Below, one piece after another: positions 1 through 7,051 of a DNA stretch of 12,642 nucleotides; within the stretch, counting starts at the first letter, position 1; each line of letters starts with the position of its first letter. The notes under the pieces are model-generated. The model was given only the letters and a program-made list of their open reading frames with translations, searched no databases and was not told the origin of the DNA. The stretch lies in contig JAQBYL010000069.1 in assembly GCA_027622495.1 (NCBI GenBank), positions 1 to 12,642 on the forward strand, read 5' to 3'. A program made the translations under genes and the position numbers. This stretch comes from Pseudomonadota bacterium (GTDB taxonomy: Bacteria > Pseudomonadota > Gammaproteobacteria > Pseudomonadales > Azotimanducaceae).

Positions 1-1
1 C

Positions 2-265
2 GCGTTCTGGCAGGTTCGTTACATCGGTGAAACCGTTGTTGAAACGGACATCTCTGAAACCCGTTACCCGGACAAGAATCTGGATGCAGTGTTCCTGCAT
101 AACGTCGGCGTCGTCTATGAGTTCAACGAGAATATTACGTTGAACCTCAACGTCAACAACCTGTTTGATGAAGAGCCCGAGCCGTCAGCGATTGCTCGAG
201 GCTACCATGTTGTCTACGACGACATCGGTCGTTACATTCGAGCAGGTATCAAGGTCAGTCTGTAA
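2..265 (+). CDS. TonB-dependent receptor, C-terminal end (partial)
   Basis: The reading frame is open from the left edge of the window and ends in TAA, giving the last 87 residues of a larger protein. The segment NVNNLFDEEP, a following YDDIGRYIRAGIKVSL tail and alternating hydrophobic/polar beta strands are typical of the last strands of TonB-dependent outer-membrane receptors, where an 'N-N-L-F-D' motif precedes the final strands. Such receptors import iron complexes, cobalamin or sugars across the outer membrane using TonB-ExbBD energy. The substrate cannot be told from this fragment. The start, plug domain and TonB box lie outside the window. The protein ends in Leu rather than the usual terminal Phe. 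A strong terminator follows 19 bp after the stop codon. Confidence 0.85.
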   Translation, partial: AFWQVRYIGETVVETDISETRYPDKNLDAVFLHNVGVVYEFNENITLNLNVNNLFDEEPEPSAIARGYHVVYDDIGRYIRAGIKVSL

Positions 266-284
266 TCTGGTCTTTGCCAAGAAT

Positions 285-314
285 AAAAAACCCCGGTTCG
301 CCGGGGTTTTTTTT
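285..314. terminator. Bidirectional rho-independent terminator
   Basis: A six-base-pair stem CCCCGG/CCGGGG closes a TTCG tetraloop (291-306). It is flanked by six A on the left and eight T on the right, so it works as an intrinsic terminator read from either strand. It lies between the stop codons of the converging TonB receptor gene and the small secreted-protein gene and probably ends both transcripts. Confidence 0.93.
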
Positions 315-319
315 GCACG

Positions 320-919
320 CTATTTAATCCGCTTCACAAGAACGCTGCGCCCGATGGCGGGAACCTCCATCGAGTAGCCGAAGGTTCCTTTCCTGATGAT
401 AACCTCTGGTGAATCGAGGCTGGTGATATAGGTACTTGACTGACGCTGTTCCCAGATCTCGCCATTTTCGAGTCGAAACCTGGTTTTGTTGTTGCGCCAG
501 CCTTTAAATTGACCATCGATTCTGGAATGGATGAGATCGGGTTCAACTTGCCGATCTGCTTCTTCCAGCGTGTCGATGCGCACGTATTTCTGGGTGATGG
601 GTTCTTCCATTTCCACTTCTACCTGATCGACCGCTACCTGATCGACAGTTGCTGCCTCATTTACAGCCACATCGACTTCCACCGGAAGCGGCTCTTCCAC
701 AGAAGGGGTGCTCTGAGGGGTTAGATCCTTCCTTGCCTTTTTTTCAACAGCATTGTTTAAAATCCAGATCTCAAGAACTTTAAGCTGCTCTTCGGTCAAA
801 CCGCCGATGCCTGACTCCTCATACACGGAACTTCCCATGATCTCGCGCAACATAGTCGAATCGGCACCGAAGACCGGGCTCGCGCTGAGCAACCCGACGA
901 GCAAAATAGTTTTTTTCAT
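320..919 (-). CDS. Secreted protein of unknown function
   Basis: The 199-residue product starts with a Sec signal peptide (MKKTILLVGLLSASPVFG, probable cleavage after residue 18), so the mature protein is probably periplasmic. A predicted helical stretch (about 20-65) is followed by a low-complexity acidic Val/Glu/Pro linker (about 68-110). The compact C-terminal part (about 130-199) contains GQFKGWRNNKTRFRLENGEIWEQ, written here only as its core G-F-GW...T-F-L-NG-W pattern, which I recall from other proteobacterial hypothetical proteins, and it is rich in beta strands. No catalytic motif is visible. It is the last gene of a minus-strand operon, starting 20 bp after the crotonase stop codon, with only a weak SD (AGGGC). 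Why a periplasmic protein follows two cytoplasmic enzymes is not clear. Function is unknown. Confidence 0.8.
   Translation of the reverse strand: MKKTILLVGLLSASPVFGADSTMLREIMGSSVYEESGIGGLTEEQLKVLEIWILNNAVEKKARKDLTPQSTPSVEEPLPVEVDVAVNEAATVDQVAVDQVEVEMEEPITQKYVRIDTLEEADRQVEPDLIHSRIDGQFKGWRNNKTRFRLENGEIWEQRQSSTYITSLDSPEVIIRKGTFGYSMEVPAIGRSVLVKRIK
619..648. repeat. Two tandem 15-bp units inside the linker of the secreted protein
   Basis: The unit CTACCTGATCGAC followed by two more bases occurs twice in direct succession, 619-633 and 634-648, and differs at one position. In the protein it encodes a doubled VDQV-x segment in the acidic linker. This looks like simple in-frame expansion of a disordered linker. 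Confidence 0.7.
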
Positions 920-939
920 TTGTTGAGCCCTGCTTTGTT

Positions 940-1800
940 CTATCTACGATCCCGCGACTGTCTGAACCAGTCGTCCTCTGAAGAAAAACGCGCTGCATTC
1001 CAGCTGAGTGCGGCCTTTAGTCCCTCGCGCTTGTGGATTGCGTTGAACTCGGCGATCTCAGGCGACGAACCGCTGCTCGCAAGCGCCAGTGCTTCGAGTT
1101 CCATCGATCGCTCGACCACCTGCCGAATTCCCATTAACTCGTAGCTCATATTGATGAGCTTCTTGTTGTATTCGACTGTGGCGGCCGGCAGCTTGGCAAT
1201 TGTCTCGGCCTGCCGCCGGACGGCGGCATCGAGCTGTGCGCCTGGCACGACCTCGTTAACCAGATCGAGGCGTTTAGCTTCTGTTGCGTCGATCAGGTTC
1301 CCCGTATAGAGAAGCTCCCGTGCCTTCGTCATGCCGATCACCCAAGGCCATACCGCAGGAATATACGGGCCGCCAGTACGGATCTCGGGGGCGCCGAACT
1401 TGGCATCCTCGGAGCAGATTCGCATATCGCAAAAGGTTGCGGTGGCAAGGCCACCGGCGATACAGAAACCCTGGATCTGCGCGATGATGGGTTTGGGATT
1501 GTTCCAGAACACATCCCACCAGGCGGAGCCTGAGAAGGATTTGCCTTTCAGAAACCGTGCCCTCAACTGCACACCATCAGGATCTGCCGCGTTTGCGATG
1601 TCAAAACCGGCACTGAACGCACGCCCTGCCGCTTTGAGGACGATCACCCGGATATTGTCGTCGTTGAAACCAGCGTCTTCCAGCGCCGAACGCACTTCAA
1701 GTTGCAGATCATCGGAGAGCGCATTCAACTTTTCCGGGCGATTGAGGGTGACGTAGGCGATGGCTCCGTCCTTTTCGTAGATGATGTTCTGGTAATCCAT
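940..1800 (-). CDS. Enoyl-CoA hydratase/isomerase (crotonase) family protein
   Basis: The 286-residue protein has the full crotonase fold signature. The N-terminal VTLNRPEKLNALS is followed by the two oxyanion-hole segments, GRAFSAGFDI (59-68) and GFCIAGGLATATFCD (111-125). Next come FGAPEI (135-140) and a C-terminal helical region. Crotonases act on acyl-CoA thioesters through an enolate intermediate. Aligned to rat enoyl-CoA hydratase, the second acid (E164 equivalent) is present as E139. The first (E144 equivalent) is replaced by Ala119 in GGLATA, so a classical hydratase with two glutamates is not supported; isomerase, hydrolase or decarboxylase activity is equally possible. The ATG start has GAGAGG about 9 bases upstream. 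It lies 26 bp downstream of the MetE-like gene and 20 bp upstream of the secreted-protein gene, which suggests one operon. Confidence 0.92.
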   Translation of the reverse strand: MDYQNIIYEKDGAIAYVTLNRPEKLNALSDDLQLEVRSALEDAGFNDDNIRVIVLKAAGRAFSAGFDIANAADPDGVQLRARFLKGKSFSGSAWWDVFWNNPKPIIAQIQGFCIAGGLATATFCDMRICSEDAKFGAPEIRTGGPYIPAVWPWVIGMTKARELLYTGNLIDATEAKRLDLVNEVVPGAQLDAAVRRQAETIAKLPAATVEYNKKLINMSYELMGIRQVVERSMELEALALASSGSSPEIAEFNAIHKREGLKAALSWNAARFSSEDDWFRQSRDRR

Positions 1801-1826
1801 AGCGCTAGCCTCTCTTGTTAGTGAAT

Positions 1827-2867
1827 CTACTTAAGCCCCAGTTCCCGCTTCACAATGTCTCGACCGGCGACCATGCTGCACAACTTGCCAAACGCGACGT
1901 CGCGTTGCAGGTATTTCATACCGCAATCCGGAGCAACAACCAGGCGCTCAACTGGCACGACCTTGAGCGCCTGACGAATTCGATCAGCAACCAGATCAGC
2001 AGACTCGACAGTCGTATCGCGCAGATCGAGAACCCCTACATATATCCGCTTAGCGGGCAGTTGCTCGAGAAGACTGAGATCAAGTCTGGGTTGAGCACAT
2101 TCGAGTGATATTTCATCGGCCGAACAGCTGTTCAATTCGCTCAAAAATGCATAACCGGTTGGCTTATCATGCACATGTTTGCCATAGCCGAAACACACAT
2201 GCAGAACGGTCGTTCCAGACGCACCGCTCAGAGCGCGGTCAATAGCCGGGATCGCGTAGGCACGGGCAGCGTCTGGACGAGCCTGCACATAGGGTTCGTC
2301 GAGTTGAACGATATCGGCGCCCGCATCAAACAATGCCCGCACTTCTTCGTTCACTGCGATCGCATAGGCTTCGGCCAGCGTTTCTTGATCGGGGTAATAG
2401 TCGTTCTGAGCCTGTTGCGTCATGGTAAACGGGCCGGGCAGGGTAACCTTGACCGGCTTGTTGGTATGTTTTTTCAACAAGCCGACATAATCTGTTTCCA
2501 TGCTGTGCATCCGCACGATCGGACCGTTTACCCGCGGCACCGGCACGGTTTTACCAGTTCGATCAACGGCTTCACCGGGGTTGCCCAGGTCTACACCGGA
2601 AAGCGAGGTTGCGAACCTGTTGGAATAACTTTCCCGTCGAATCTCACCGTCAGTTACAAAGTCCACACCAGCACGCAGCTGGTCGGCCAGAGCGGTTAGA
2701 GTTGCGTCCTGCCAGGCTTCCTGCAGATGTTCCGGCGCAACACGCCAGAGTTCTGCTGCACGCACCCGCGGTGGCAGGCGCTCACCGAGACGGTTGTGAT
2801 CGATCAGCCAGTGCGGTTGGGCGTAACTGCCAACCAGACCGGCAGGGAGTAAGGGTAGAGTCGACAA
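1827..2867 (-). CDS. MetE-type cobalamin-independent methionine synthase family protein (short, single domain)
   Basis: The product (346 residues from the start chosen here) corresponds to the catalytic C-terminal half of MetE, which is about 755 residues in E. coli. The zinc ligands are all recognisable: His223 and Cys225 in LHVCFG, Glu256 in ISLECAQP, and Cys315 in APDCGMK. The acidic pair D190-E191 in VQLDEP is also present. MetE moves a methyl group to homocysteine. Short 'core' versions lack the N-terminal domain that helps bind methyl-tetrahydropteroyl-polyglutamate and may take methyl groups from other donors, so methionine synthesis is not assured. An upstream GTG at 2873 directly abuts the GGAGG SD; a TTG at 2867 lies five bases from it and is the better start. 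It is first in a minus-strand operon with a crotonase, which suggests a catabolic methyl-transfer role (inference). Confidence 0.9.
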   Translation of the reverse strand: MSTLPLLPAGLVGSYAQPHWLIDHNRLGERLPPRVRAAELWRVAPEHLQEAWQDATLTALADQLRAGVDFVTDGEIRRESYSNRFATSLSGVDLGNPGEAVDRTGKTVPVPRVNGPIVRMHSMETDYVGLLKKHTNKPVKVTLPGPFTMTQQAQNDYYPDQETLAEAYAIAVNEEVRALFDAGADIVQLDEPYVQARPDAARAYAIPAIDRALSGASGTTVLHVCFGYGKHVHDKPTGYAFLSELNSCSADEISLECAQPRLDLSLLEQLPAKRIYVGVLDLRDTTVESADLVADRIRQALKVVPVERLVVAPDCGMKYLQRDVAFGKLCSMVAGRDIVKRELGLK

Positions 2868-3023
2868 GCGCACCTCCAGTTTAGATCGTCAATACAGCAG
2901 CGTTTAGAAACATGCCAGTACCCTGGTCCTCGAGCTCTGTCCATGACAAGCTCTGCTGCACACATAGATTGTCTGCGCCCACTCGTCCAACGAACGAACG
3001 GGCCATCCACTTGCGGAGGTAGC
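2868..3023. promoter_or_regulatory. Divergent intergenic region between the MetE-like and hydrolase operons
   Basis: About 155 bp separate two outward-facing operons, so promoters for both must lie here unless transcription comes from further upstream. Both edges carry a strong SD: GGAGG for the minus-strand gene next to 2873, and GGAGG at 3015-3019 for the plus-strand gene. I could not identify a convincing -35/-10 pair or an operator palindrome by eye. Confidence 0.45.
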
Positions 3024-3920
3024 ATGTTATCCCACCCAACACGATGTGGAGTATTCCTGCTCGCCCTCCTCGCCGCACATCTAAGCTGCGCCGAGACCGG
3101 GTCACAACCCGGCGGGAGCACGCTTCGTTATGGTGCCAACCCAGCCGCCGGGCATACCTTCATGCATGATGGCGTGCAACTCTACTATGAGACTTATGGT
3201 GAAGGAGAGCCGTTACTGATAGTTCACGGCAACGGCGGCAGCATCGCTGACCTCGCGGCCCAGATCGCTCACTTCCGCGCCCATTACCGGGTGATCGCAA
3301 TGGATAGCCGGGACCAGGGCAGATCCGGCGACAGTCCGGACGAGTTGACGTACGACAGGATGACCGACGACCTTGCAGCGCTGCTCGACCATCTGAATGC
3401 CGCGCCCGCGCACGTGCTCGGTTGGAGCGATGGCGGTATCCAGGCGTTGCTTCTGGCAATCCGATACCCCACCAAAGTCAACCGGATCGTCGCCATGGCG
3501 GCCAACCTCAATCCAACTGAAGACGCCTTTCAAACGCAGGTGCTCGGGTTCTTAAAAACCTACATCGAAGCGATCCCGGCGACCGATGAGCCAGCAGCCC
3601 AACGCGAAAGAAAGGTCGCCAGCATTATGCTCCAACAACCAGATATCGACCCGCAGAGGCTCGAAACGATCACCGCGCCCGTACTGGTACTGGCAGGCGA
3701 TCGAGACCTGATACGAGATGAGCATACACTTGAGATCTATCACCGCATCCCAAACAGCCAACTCGCCATCTTTCCGAATGCCACGCATGCGCTACCATTC
3801 GACGATCCGATATCGTTCAATGCTGTCGTTGAACGATTTCTCGGCACACCGCTCGAACCCAAGGATCGACTCAACGACCTGATAAAATCACTCGAGAAAA
3901 TGCGTGAGTCGCAACAGTGA
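3024..3920 (+). CDS. Exported alpha/beta hydrolase
   Basis: From the ATG at 3024 the product has 298 residues. It begins with a signal peptide (FLLALLAAHLSC, residues 11-22); Cys22 could be lipidated, but HLS-C is a poor lipobox, so a soluble periplasmic protein is also possible. The alpha/beta hydrolase fold follows: oxyanion motif HGNGG (68-72), MDSRDQGRSG (93-102), nucleophile elbow GWSDGG with Ser135, acid Asp228 in AGDRD, and His255 in NATHALP. The enzyme should hydrolyse an ester, lactone or similar bond; the substrate is unknown. A longer frame opens upstream at 2943, but GGAGG at 3015-3019 and the hydrophobic leader starting at 3024 decide for the shorter form. It is first of two plus-strand genes, 44 bp before a second hydrolase. 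Confidence 0.9.
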   Translation: MLSHPTRCGVFLLALLAAHLSCAETGSQPGGSTLRYGANPAAGHTFMHDGVQLYYETYGEGEPLLIVHGNGGSIADLAAQIAHFRAHYRVIAMDSRDQGRSGDSPDELTYDRMTDDLAALLDHLNAAPAHVLGWSDGGIQALLLAIRYPTKVNRIVAMAANLNPTEDAFQTQVLGFLKTYIEAIPATDEPAAQRERKVASIMLQQPDIDPQRLETITAPVLVLAGDRDLIRDEHTLEIYHRIPNSQLAIFPNATHALPFDDPISFNAVVERFLGTPLEPKDRLNDLIKSLEKMRESQQ

Positions 3921-3964
3921 GTCGTGTTTTGACTGATTAACCAACCCTGATTCGGAGTCCCCTC

Positions 3965-4915
3965 GTGACCGTTTTCCTGCACAAAGAAAAGATTACCTTG
4001 CCGAACGGCCTTACTGGCATGGCCATTGAAATCCCTACCGCAAATCCTCTGCACTTTTATCAGGCGATCTCCGCCCCGGCCCAGGTGCCGCAAACATCAA
4101 TCCACGGTCAGTTATTCGTGCCGCAGACAACCGCCGAGTTGCCTGTGGTGATGATCGTTCCGGGTAGCCTGGGTATAGCGGATTCGCACATCTTCAAAGC
4201 AGAGCTTCTAACCAATGCGGGGATTGCGGCGTTCCTGGTCGATCCGTTCGGTGCACGCGGTGTGACATCAACGGTCGCCAACCAGACGCAGTATTCGTTT
4301 GCGGCCAGCGCGTGGGATGTGCTTGCCGCGGCAGAAGTGCTCGGCAGCCGCGCGGAGATCGATGCGAGCCGCATCGGTGCGCTGGGGCACAGCCGCGGTG
4401 GATCGGCAGTATTGTCCGCGGCATGCATGCAACGTGTGACTGAGTTTCGCACAAGTCTGGCTGCGGTTTACGCAGCCTATCCCTGGTGTGGTCAGCAATT
4501 TCTGAACCCACAAGTGGGCACGACACACGTGCGCTCAGTGGTGGGCGATCAGGATGAGTGGTGCCTTGCACAGCAGGTTCAGGGTTACATGCAGGCAATG
4601 CGTTTAGCAGGAGGCGATGCAAGCTGTCGTATCTTCGCTGGGGCACATCACAGTTTTGATCGGAGCACTCCGGTGGAGTTGATCGACGATGCCTCAGTCG
4701 CACCGGCTGCCCCCACCATCTACATTGAAGACAGCGGCGCGTGTATACATCCTGCGACCGGCCGCAGTGATTCTTCCTACAGTGAGCGGGAGTTGCTGCT
4801 ATACGGGATCAAGGCAGGTTATGGGCGGCGCGGCGCACGCATCGGCACACAAGGCGACCAGGCTCAGGAATTTAACGAAGACATGATGGAGTATTGGACA
4901 CGGACCCTGGGATGA
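3965..4915 (+). CDS. Dienelactone hydrolase-like alpha/beta hydrolase
   Basis: The 316-residue protein begins at GTG, with GGAG seven bases upstream (3954-3957). There is no signal peptide, so it is cytoplasmic. The core shows PVVMIVPGSLG (60-70) with the oxyanion loop, the nucleophile elbow GHSRGG with Ser143, the acid Asp197 in VGDQDEW, and His229 in GAHHSFD. This is the arrangement of the dienelactone hydrolase family, although the nucleophile is Ser where classical dienelactone hydrolases use Cys. The last 65 residues (after about 250) form an extension with Cys260. A cytoplasmic esterase/lactonase behind an exported hydrolase suggests stepwise breakdown of one imported compound, but the substrate cannot be read from the sequence. 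Confidence 0.88.
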   Translation: MTVFLHKEKITLPNGLTGMAIEIPTANPLHFYQAISAPAQVPQTSIHGQLFVPQTTAELPVVMIVPGSLGIADSHIFKAELLTNAGIAAFLVDPFGARGVTSTVANQTQYSFAASAWDVLAAAEVLGSRAEIDASRIGALGHSRGGSAVLSAACMQRVTEFRTSLAAVYAAYPWCGQQFLNPQVGTTHVRSVVGDQDEWCLAQQVQGYMQAMRLAGGDASCRIFAGAHHSFDRSTPVELIDDASVAPAAPTIYIEDSGACIHPATGRSDSSYSERELLLYGIKAGYGRRGARIGTQGDQAQEFNEDMMEYWTRTLG

Positions 4916-5047
4916 TCAACGGGTCAGCTCTGCTCTAAATAAATCAGTTGAAATGTTCGCTACGGGTTATTAGAAATATCATTCGAACCGTGGGTGTGGC
5001 TTTATCAGGGCGGGCTGAGGGTGCGCGCCTCCACGAGTGGGGTTTAT
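4916..5047. other. Convergent intergenic region without an obvious terminator
   Basis: This 132-bp stretch lies between the stop codons of the converging DLH-like and periplasmic-protein genes. I see no GC-rich hairpin followed by a T run on either strand; the only small dyad, CCAC-GAG-GTGG-like near 5031-5040, is too weak. Nothing else can be supported here. Confidence 0.5.
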
Positions 5048-5758
5048 CTACAACTGCTTCAACGCCAGCTGCACAGCCTTCTTGATCAGCTTTTCGTCCT
5101 GGAAAAGCTGATCAGTCGGTAACGGCACGAGCGACTGCTCATCGATCTGCATCACCACCTCGATGCCTCCACGCGCGCTGTAGAGCAGATTCTGGCGGCG
5201 GTCGAAGATGGAGATCTGAAGTGAGCTGGCAGTGACCGTACCACCGAATTTATCGCTGAACAGAGAGCGACCGCCTTTCGTTGAGATGTTCTGACTAACA
5301 CCGTCCCATTCCGCTTTGTTCTTGTCGAAGGGTGCACCGACGAGCCGGACCTGAACAGTGACGATCGCATCCATATGATACTGAAACAGCATCTCTCGAA
5401 AGCTGTGTTCCCGCACCGCGAGGATTCTGGCGCTATCAGGCTCATCGGTTCCCGCGACGAGGTAACCGCCCACCTGGCGCTCCATCTCATCTCGGATGGT
5501 GCGATAGCGATCCGGCACGATCAGATCGAATTTTCGTTCAAGCCTGGCAGCAACCTCATTCTCAATCAAGACCCCGATCCCGGAAGGCATATTCAGGGCC
5601 GCACCTGCCTCGGCCGGGGCCATGGCAACGGTCTTGATGGTTTTCTTAAAAGTTTTCTGGTCTATCCAGTAGGCATCATCTGCTGCATAAGCCTGCCAGG
5701 TAAACACAACAAGCAGAACGGCCAGTACGGTACGGGGCAGAATGGTGAGACATTGCAT
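5048..5758 (-). CDS. Periplasmic protein of unknown function, coupled to the M48 protease
   Basis: The 236-residue product has a clear Sec signal peptide ending AYA-ADD (cleavage after residue 25). The mature part begins with KTIKTVAMAPAEAG, a hydrophobic strand followed by a helix-prone region. This recalls the alpha/beta fold of envelope proteins such as CsgG or GNA1162, but that is only a resemblance. Later come charged helices (about 70-95), a Met/Val-rich strand MDAIVTVQVRLVG and a LQISIFDRRQNLLYSARGG segment. No catalytic motif is seen. The ATG lies 3 bp after the protease stop codon, and its SD (AGGA, seven bases upstream) lies in the last protease codons, so the two are almost certainly translated together. 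It may be a partner, adaptor or substrate of the protease. Confidence 0.85.
   Translation of the reverse strand: MQCLTILPRTVLAVLLVVFTWQAYAADDAYWIDQKTFKKTIKTVAMAPAEAGAALNMPSGIGVLIENEVAARLERKFDLIVPDRYRTIRDEMERQVGGYLVAGTDEPDSARILAVREHSFREMLFQYHMDAIVTVQVRLVGAPFDKNKAEWDGVSQNISTKGGRSLFSDKFGGTVTASSLQISIFDRRQNLLYSARGGIEVVMQIDEQSLVPLPTDQLFQDEKLIKKAVQLALKQL
5083..5114. repeat. 13-bp perfect inverted repeat inside the 3' end of the periplasmic-protein gene
   Basis: The arms TGATCAGCTTTTC (5083-5095) and GAAAAGCTGATCA (5102-5114) are exact reverse complements separated by six bases. They lie in the coding sequence (DQLFQDEKLIKK), about 35 bp before the stop codon. RNA from either strand could form a 13-bp hairpin. 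There is no following T run, so it is not a standard intrinsic terminator. Confidence 0.85.
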
Positions 5759-5761
5759 AGC

Positions 5762-6958
5762 TTAGTCCTGCCCGGCCATGTAACCCCGGATGATCCCGGC
5801 GTCCGCGGCATCCGGCGCAAGATCAATGTAGCGGGCGAAATCTGCTTTGGCCTGGCCGCCCAGGCCCTGCTGCCTTAAGGCCATCCCCCGCTCTTTGTAG
5901 GCAGATGCAAACTCCGCATCGACAGCCATGGCGCGCTCATAAGCCGCCATGCGCTCGGCGAAGTCCGGGCCGTCGGGCTGATCCTTACGGTAACTCTCAC
6001 CCACCATGAATTCAGCCTGGGCAGATTCGCGCACCGACAGATACTTGTGCAGGGTAGTCCTTGCCTGTTCGAAGTAACCATCGCTGAGGTCGATGCTGGC
6101 GTTGTACAGCAACAGCGGTGCAATCGCCTGGTAATAGGCCTGACTCGGCGGTACCACACCGGGCTGGTAGTCCTTCCGCTTGCGCTCCTGCTTGATGTCT
6201 TTGGTCAGATTGTCGATGCGATCATCGAGTGTGGGGTGACTGCTCCACAGCGCGTTGACATCGACCACCCCGTAAGCATCGTTGCGTTTGAGCGCTTCGA
6301 ATGCCGGTAGCGCCTGCCCGATGTCGTAGTTGGCAGCAGCCATGAGTTCGAGCCCCGTTTCATCCGCAACGTGTTCAAGCTTGCGCGAATAACCGTTCGT
6401 CACCAGACCAGACCACAGCCCACCTACACTATTCATCAAATCAGTCTGTACGACGCCCGTTTCGGCCGCCACCGCTGCGGTCACAAGAAGACCAAGCCCC
6501 TTCCCCAGCACCCCCTGCTGTTTGTCTACGATCAGCTCACGGTAGGAATGGCGATAGAGAAAGTGCGCCACCTCATGGCCTAAAATGGCGGCAAGCTGAG
6601 CCTCGTTCTCCATCCAGCTGAGCAGACCCGTGTGCACGGCTATATCGCCGTAGGGGTACACCCAGCCACTCAAAGTGGGCTCGCTCACCAGAATGATCTC
6701 GATATCCACGTCCACATGATCGAGGCGTGTGCCAATCAGACGATCGACAATGGATCTGACGTACGCCTCTACTTCCGGGTTGTGATATCGACGTTGTTGT
6801 TCCTCGATGCGCGCTTCGTGTTTGCCCGCAAGCTCCCACAACTCCTGTTCTTTCTCGTTTTCCGGGAAGGTGGTGAGTTCGGTGATGGGCTCAACCTTCG
6901 CGGCGAACGCTTGCGAGGCCGTGCAGACAGCTACGAGCGGACAAATCATCAGGCGCAT
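5762..6958 (-). CDS. Secreted M48-family zinc metalloprotease with C-terminal TPR-like repeats
   Basis: From the ATG at 6958 the protein has 398 residues and an N-terminal signal peptide ending AFA-AK (about residue 19). The frame opens at 6994, but AAGGA seven bases before 6958 and the signal peptide favour this start. The zinc site is HEVAH (128-132), with the third ligand Glu195 in SRKLEHVAD. A Gly/Ala-rich segment at about 149-168 and SSHPTLDDRIDNL complete the M48 domain. The C-terminal part has helix pairs resembling tetratricopeptide repeats (AYERAMAVDAEFASAYKERGMAL). The architecture matches BepA/LoiP-type periplasmic proteases, which act on misassembled outer-membrane proteins; that role here is inference. 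A translationally coupled periplasmic protein follows. The GFA-like gene lies 93 bp upstream on the same strand. Confidence 0.93.
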   Translation of the reverse strand: MRLMICPLVAVCTASQAFAAKVEPITELTTFPENEKEQELWELAGKHEARIEEQQRRYHNPEVEAYVRSIVDRLIGTRLDHVDVDIEIILVSEPTLSGWVYPYGDIAVHTGLLSWMENEAQLAAILGHEVAHFLYRHSYRELIVDKQQGVLGKGLGLLVTAAVAAETGVVQTDLMNSVGGLWSGLVTNGYSRKLEHVADETGLELMAAANYDIGQALPAFEALKRNDAYGVVDVNALWSSHPTLDDRIDNLTKDIKQERKRKDYQPGVVPPSQAYYQAIAPLLLYNASIDLSDGYFEQARTTLHKYLSVRESAQAEFMVGESYRKDQPDGPDFAERMAAYERAMAVDAEFASAYKERGMALRQQGLGGQAKADFARYIDLAPDAADAGIIRGYMAGQD

Positions 6959-7051
6959 GGCTGATCCTTCTTGCCGGATGTGTTTCTCAAACATAACCCA
7001 TCAACCCCGGAAATCGAAGATCTGGCACCAGTTTGCCTGCGGTTGCGCGCC

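Noticed and set aside
1331..1756. 141-codon plus-strand frame opposite the crotonase gene
   Set aside because: It mirrors a clearly conserved gene, has no SD, and has Arg/Pro/Ser-rich composition typical of shadow frames.
2169..2699. 176-codon plus-strand frame opposite the MetE-like gene
   Set aside because: It is antisense to a gene with intact metal ligands, has no SD, and its translation shows no family features.
2943..3023. Longer N-terminus for the exported alpha/beta hydrolase
   Set aside because: It would bury the signal peptide behind 27 polar residues, and the strong SD at 3015-3019 serves the ATG at 3024.
4194..4703. 169-codon minus-strand frame opposite the DLH-like gene
   Set aside because: Arg/Pro/His-rich antisense translation without any domain; the plus strand carries a full catalytic triad.
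5083..5114. Reading the 13-bp inverted repeat as the operon terminator
   Set aside because: It lies inside the coding sequence and lacks a T run on either strand after the stem.
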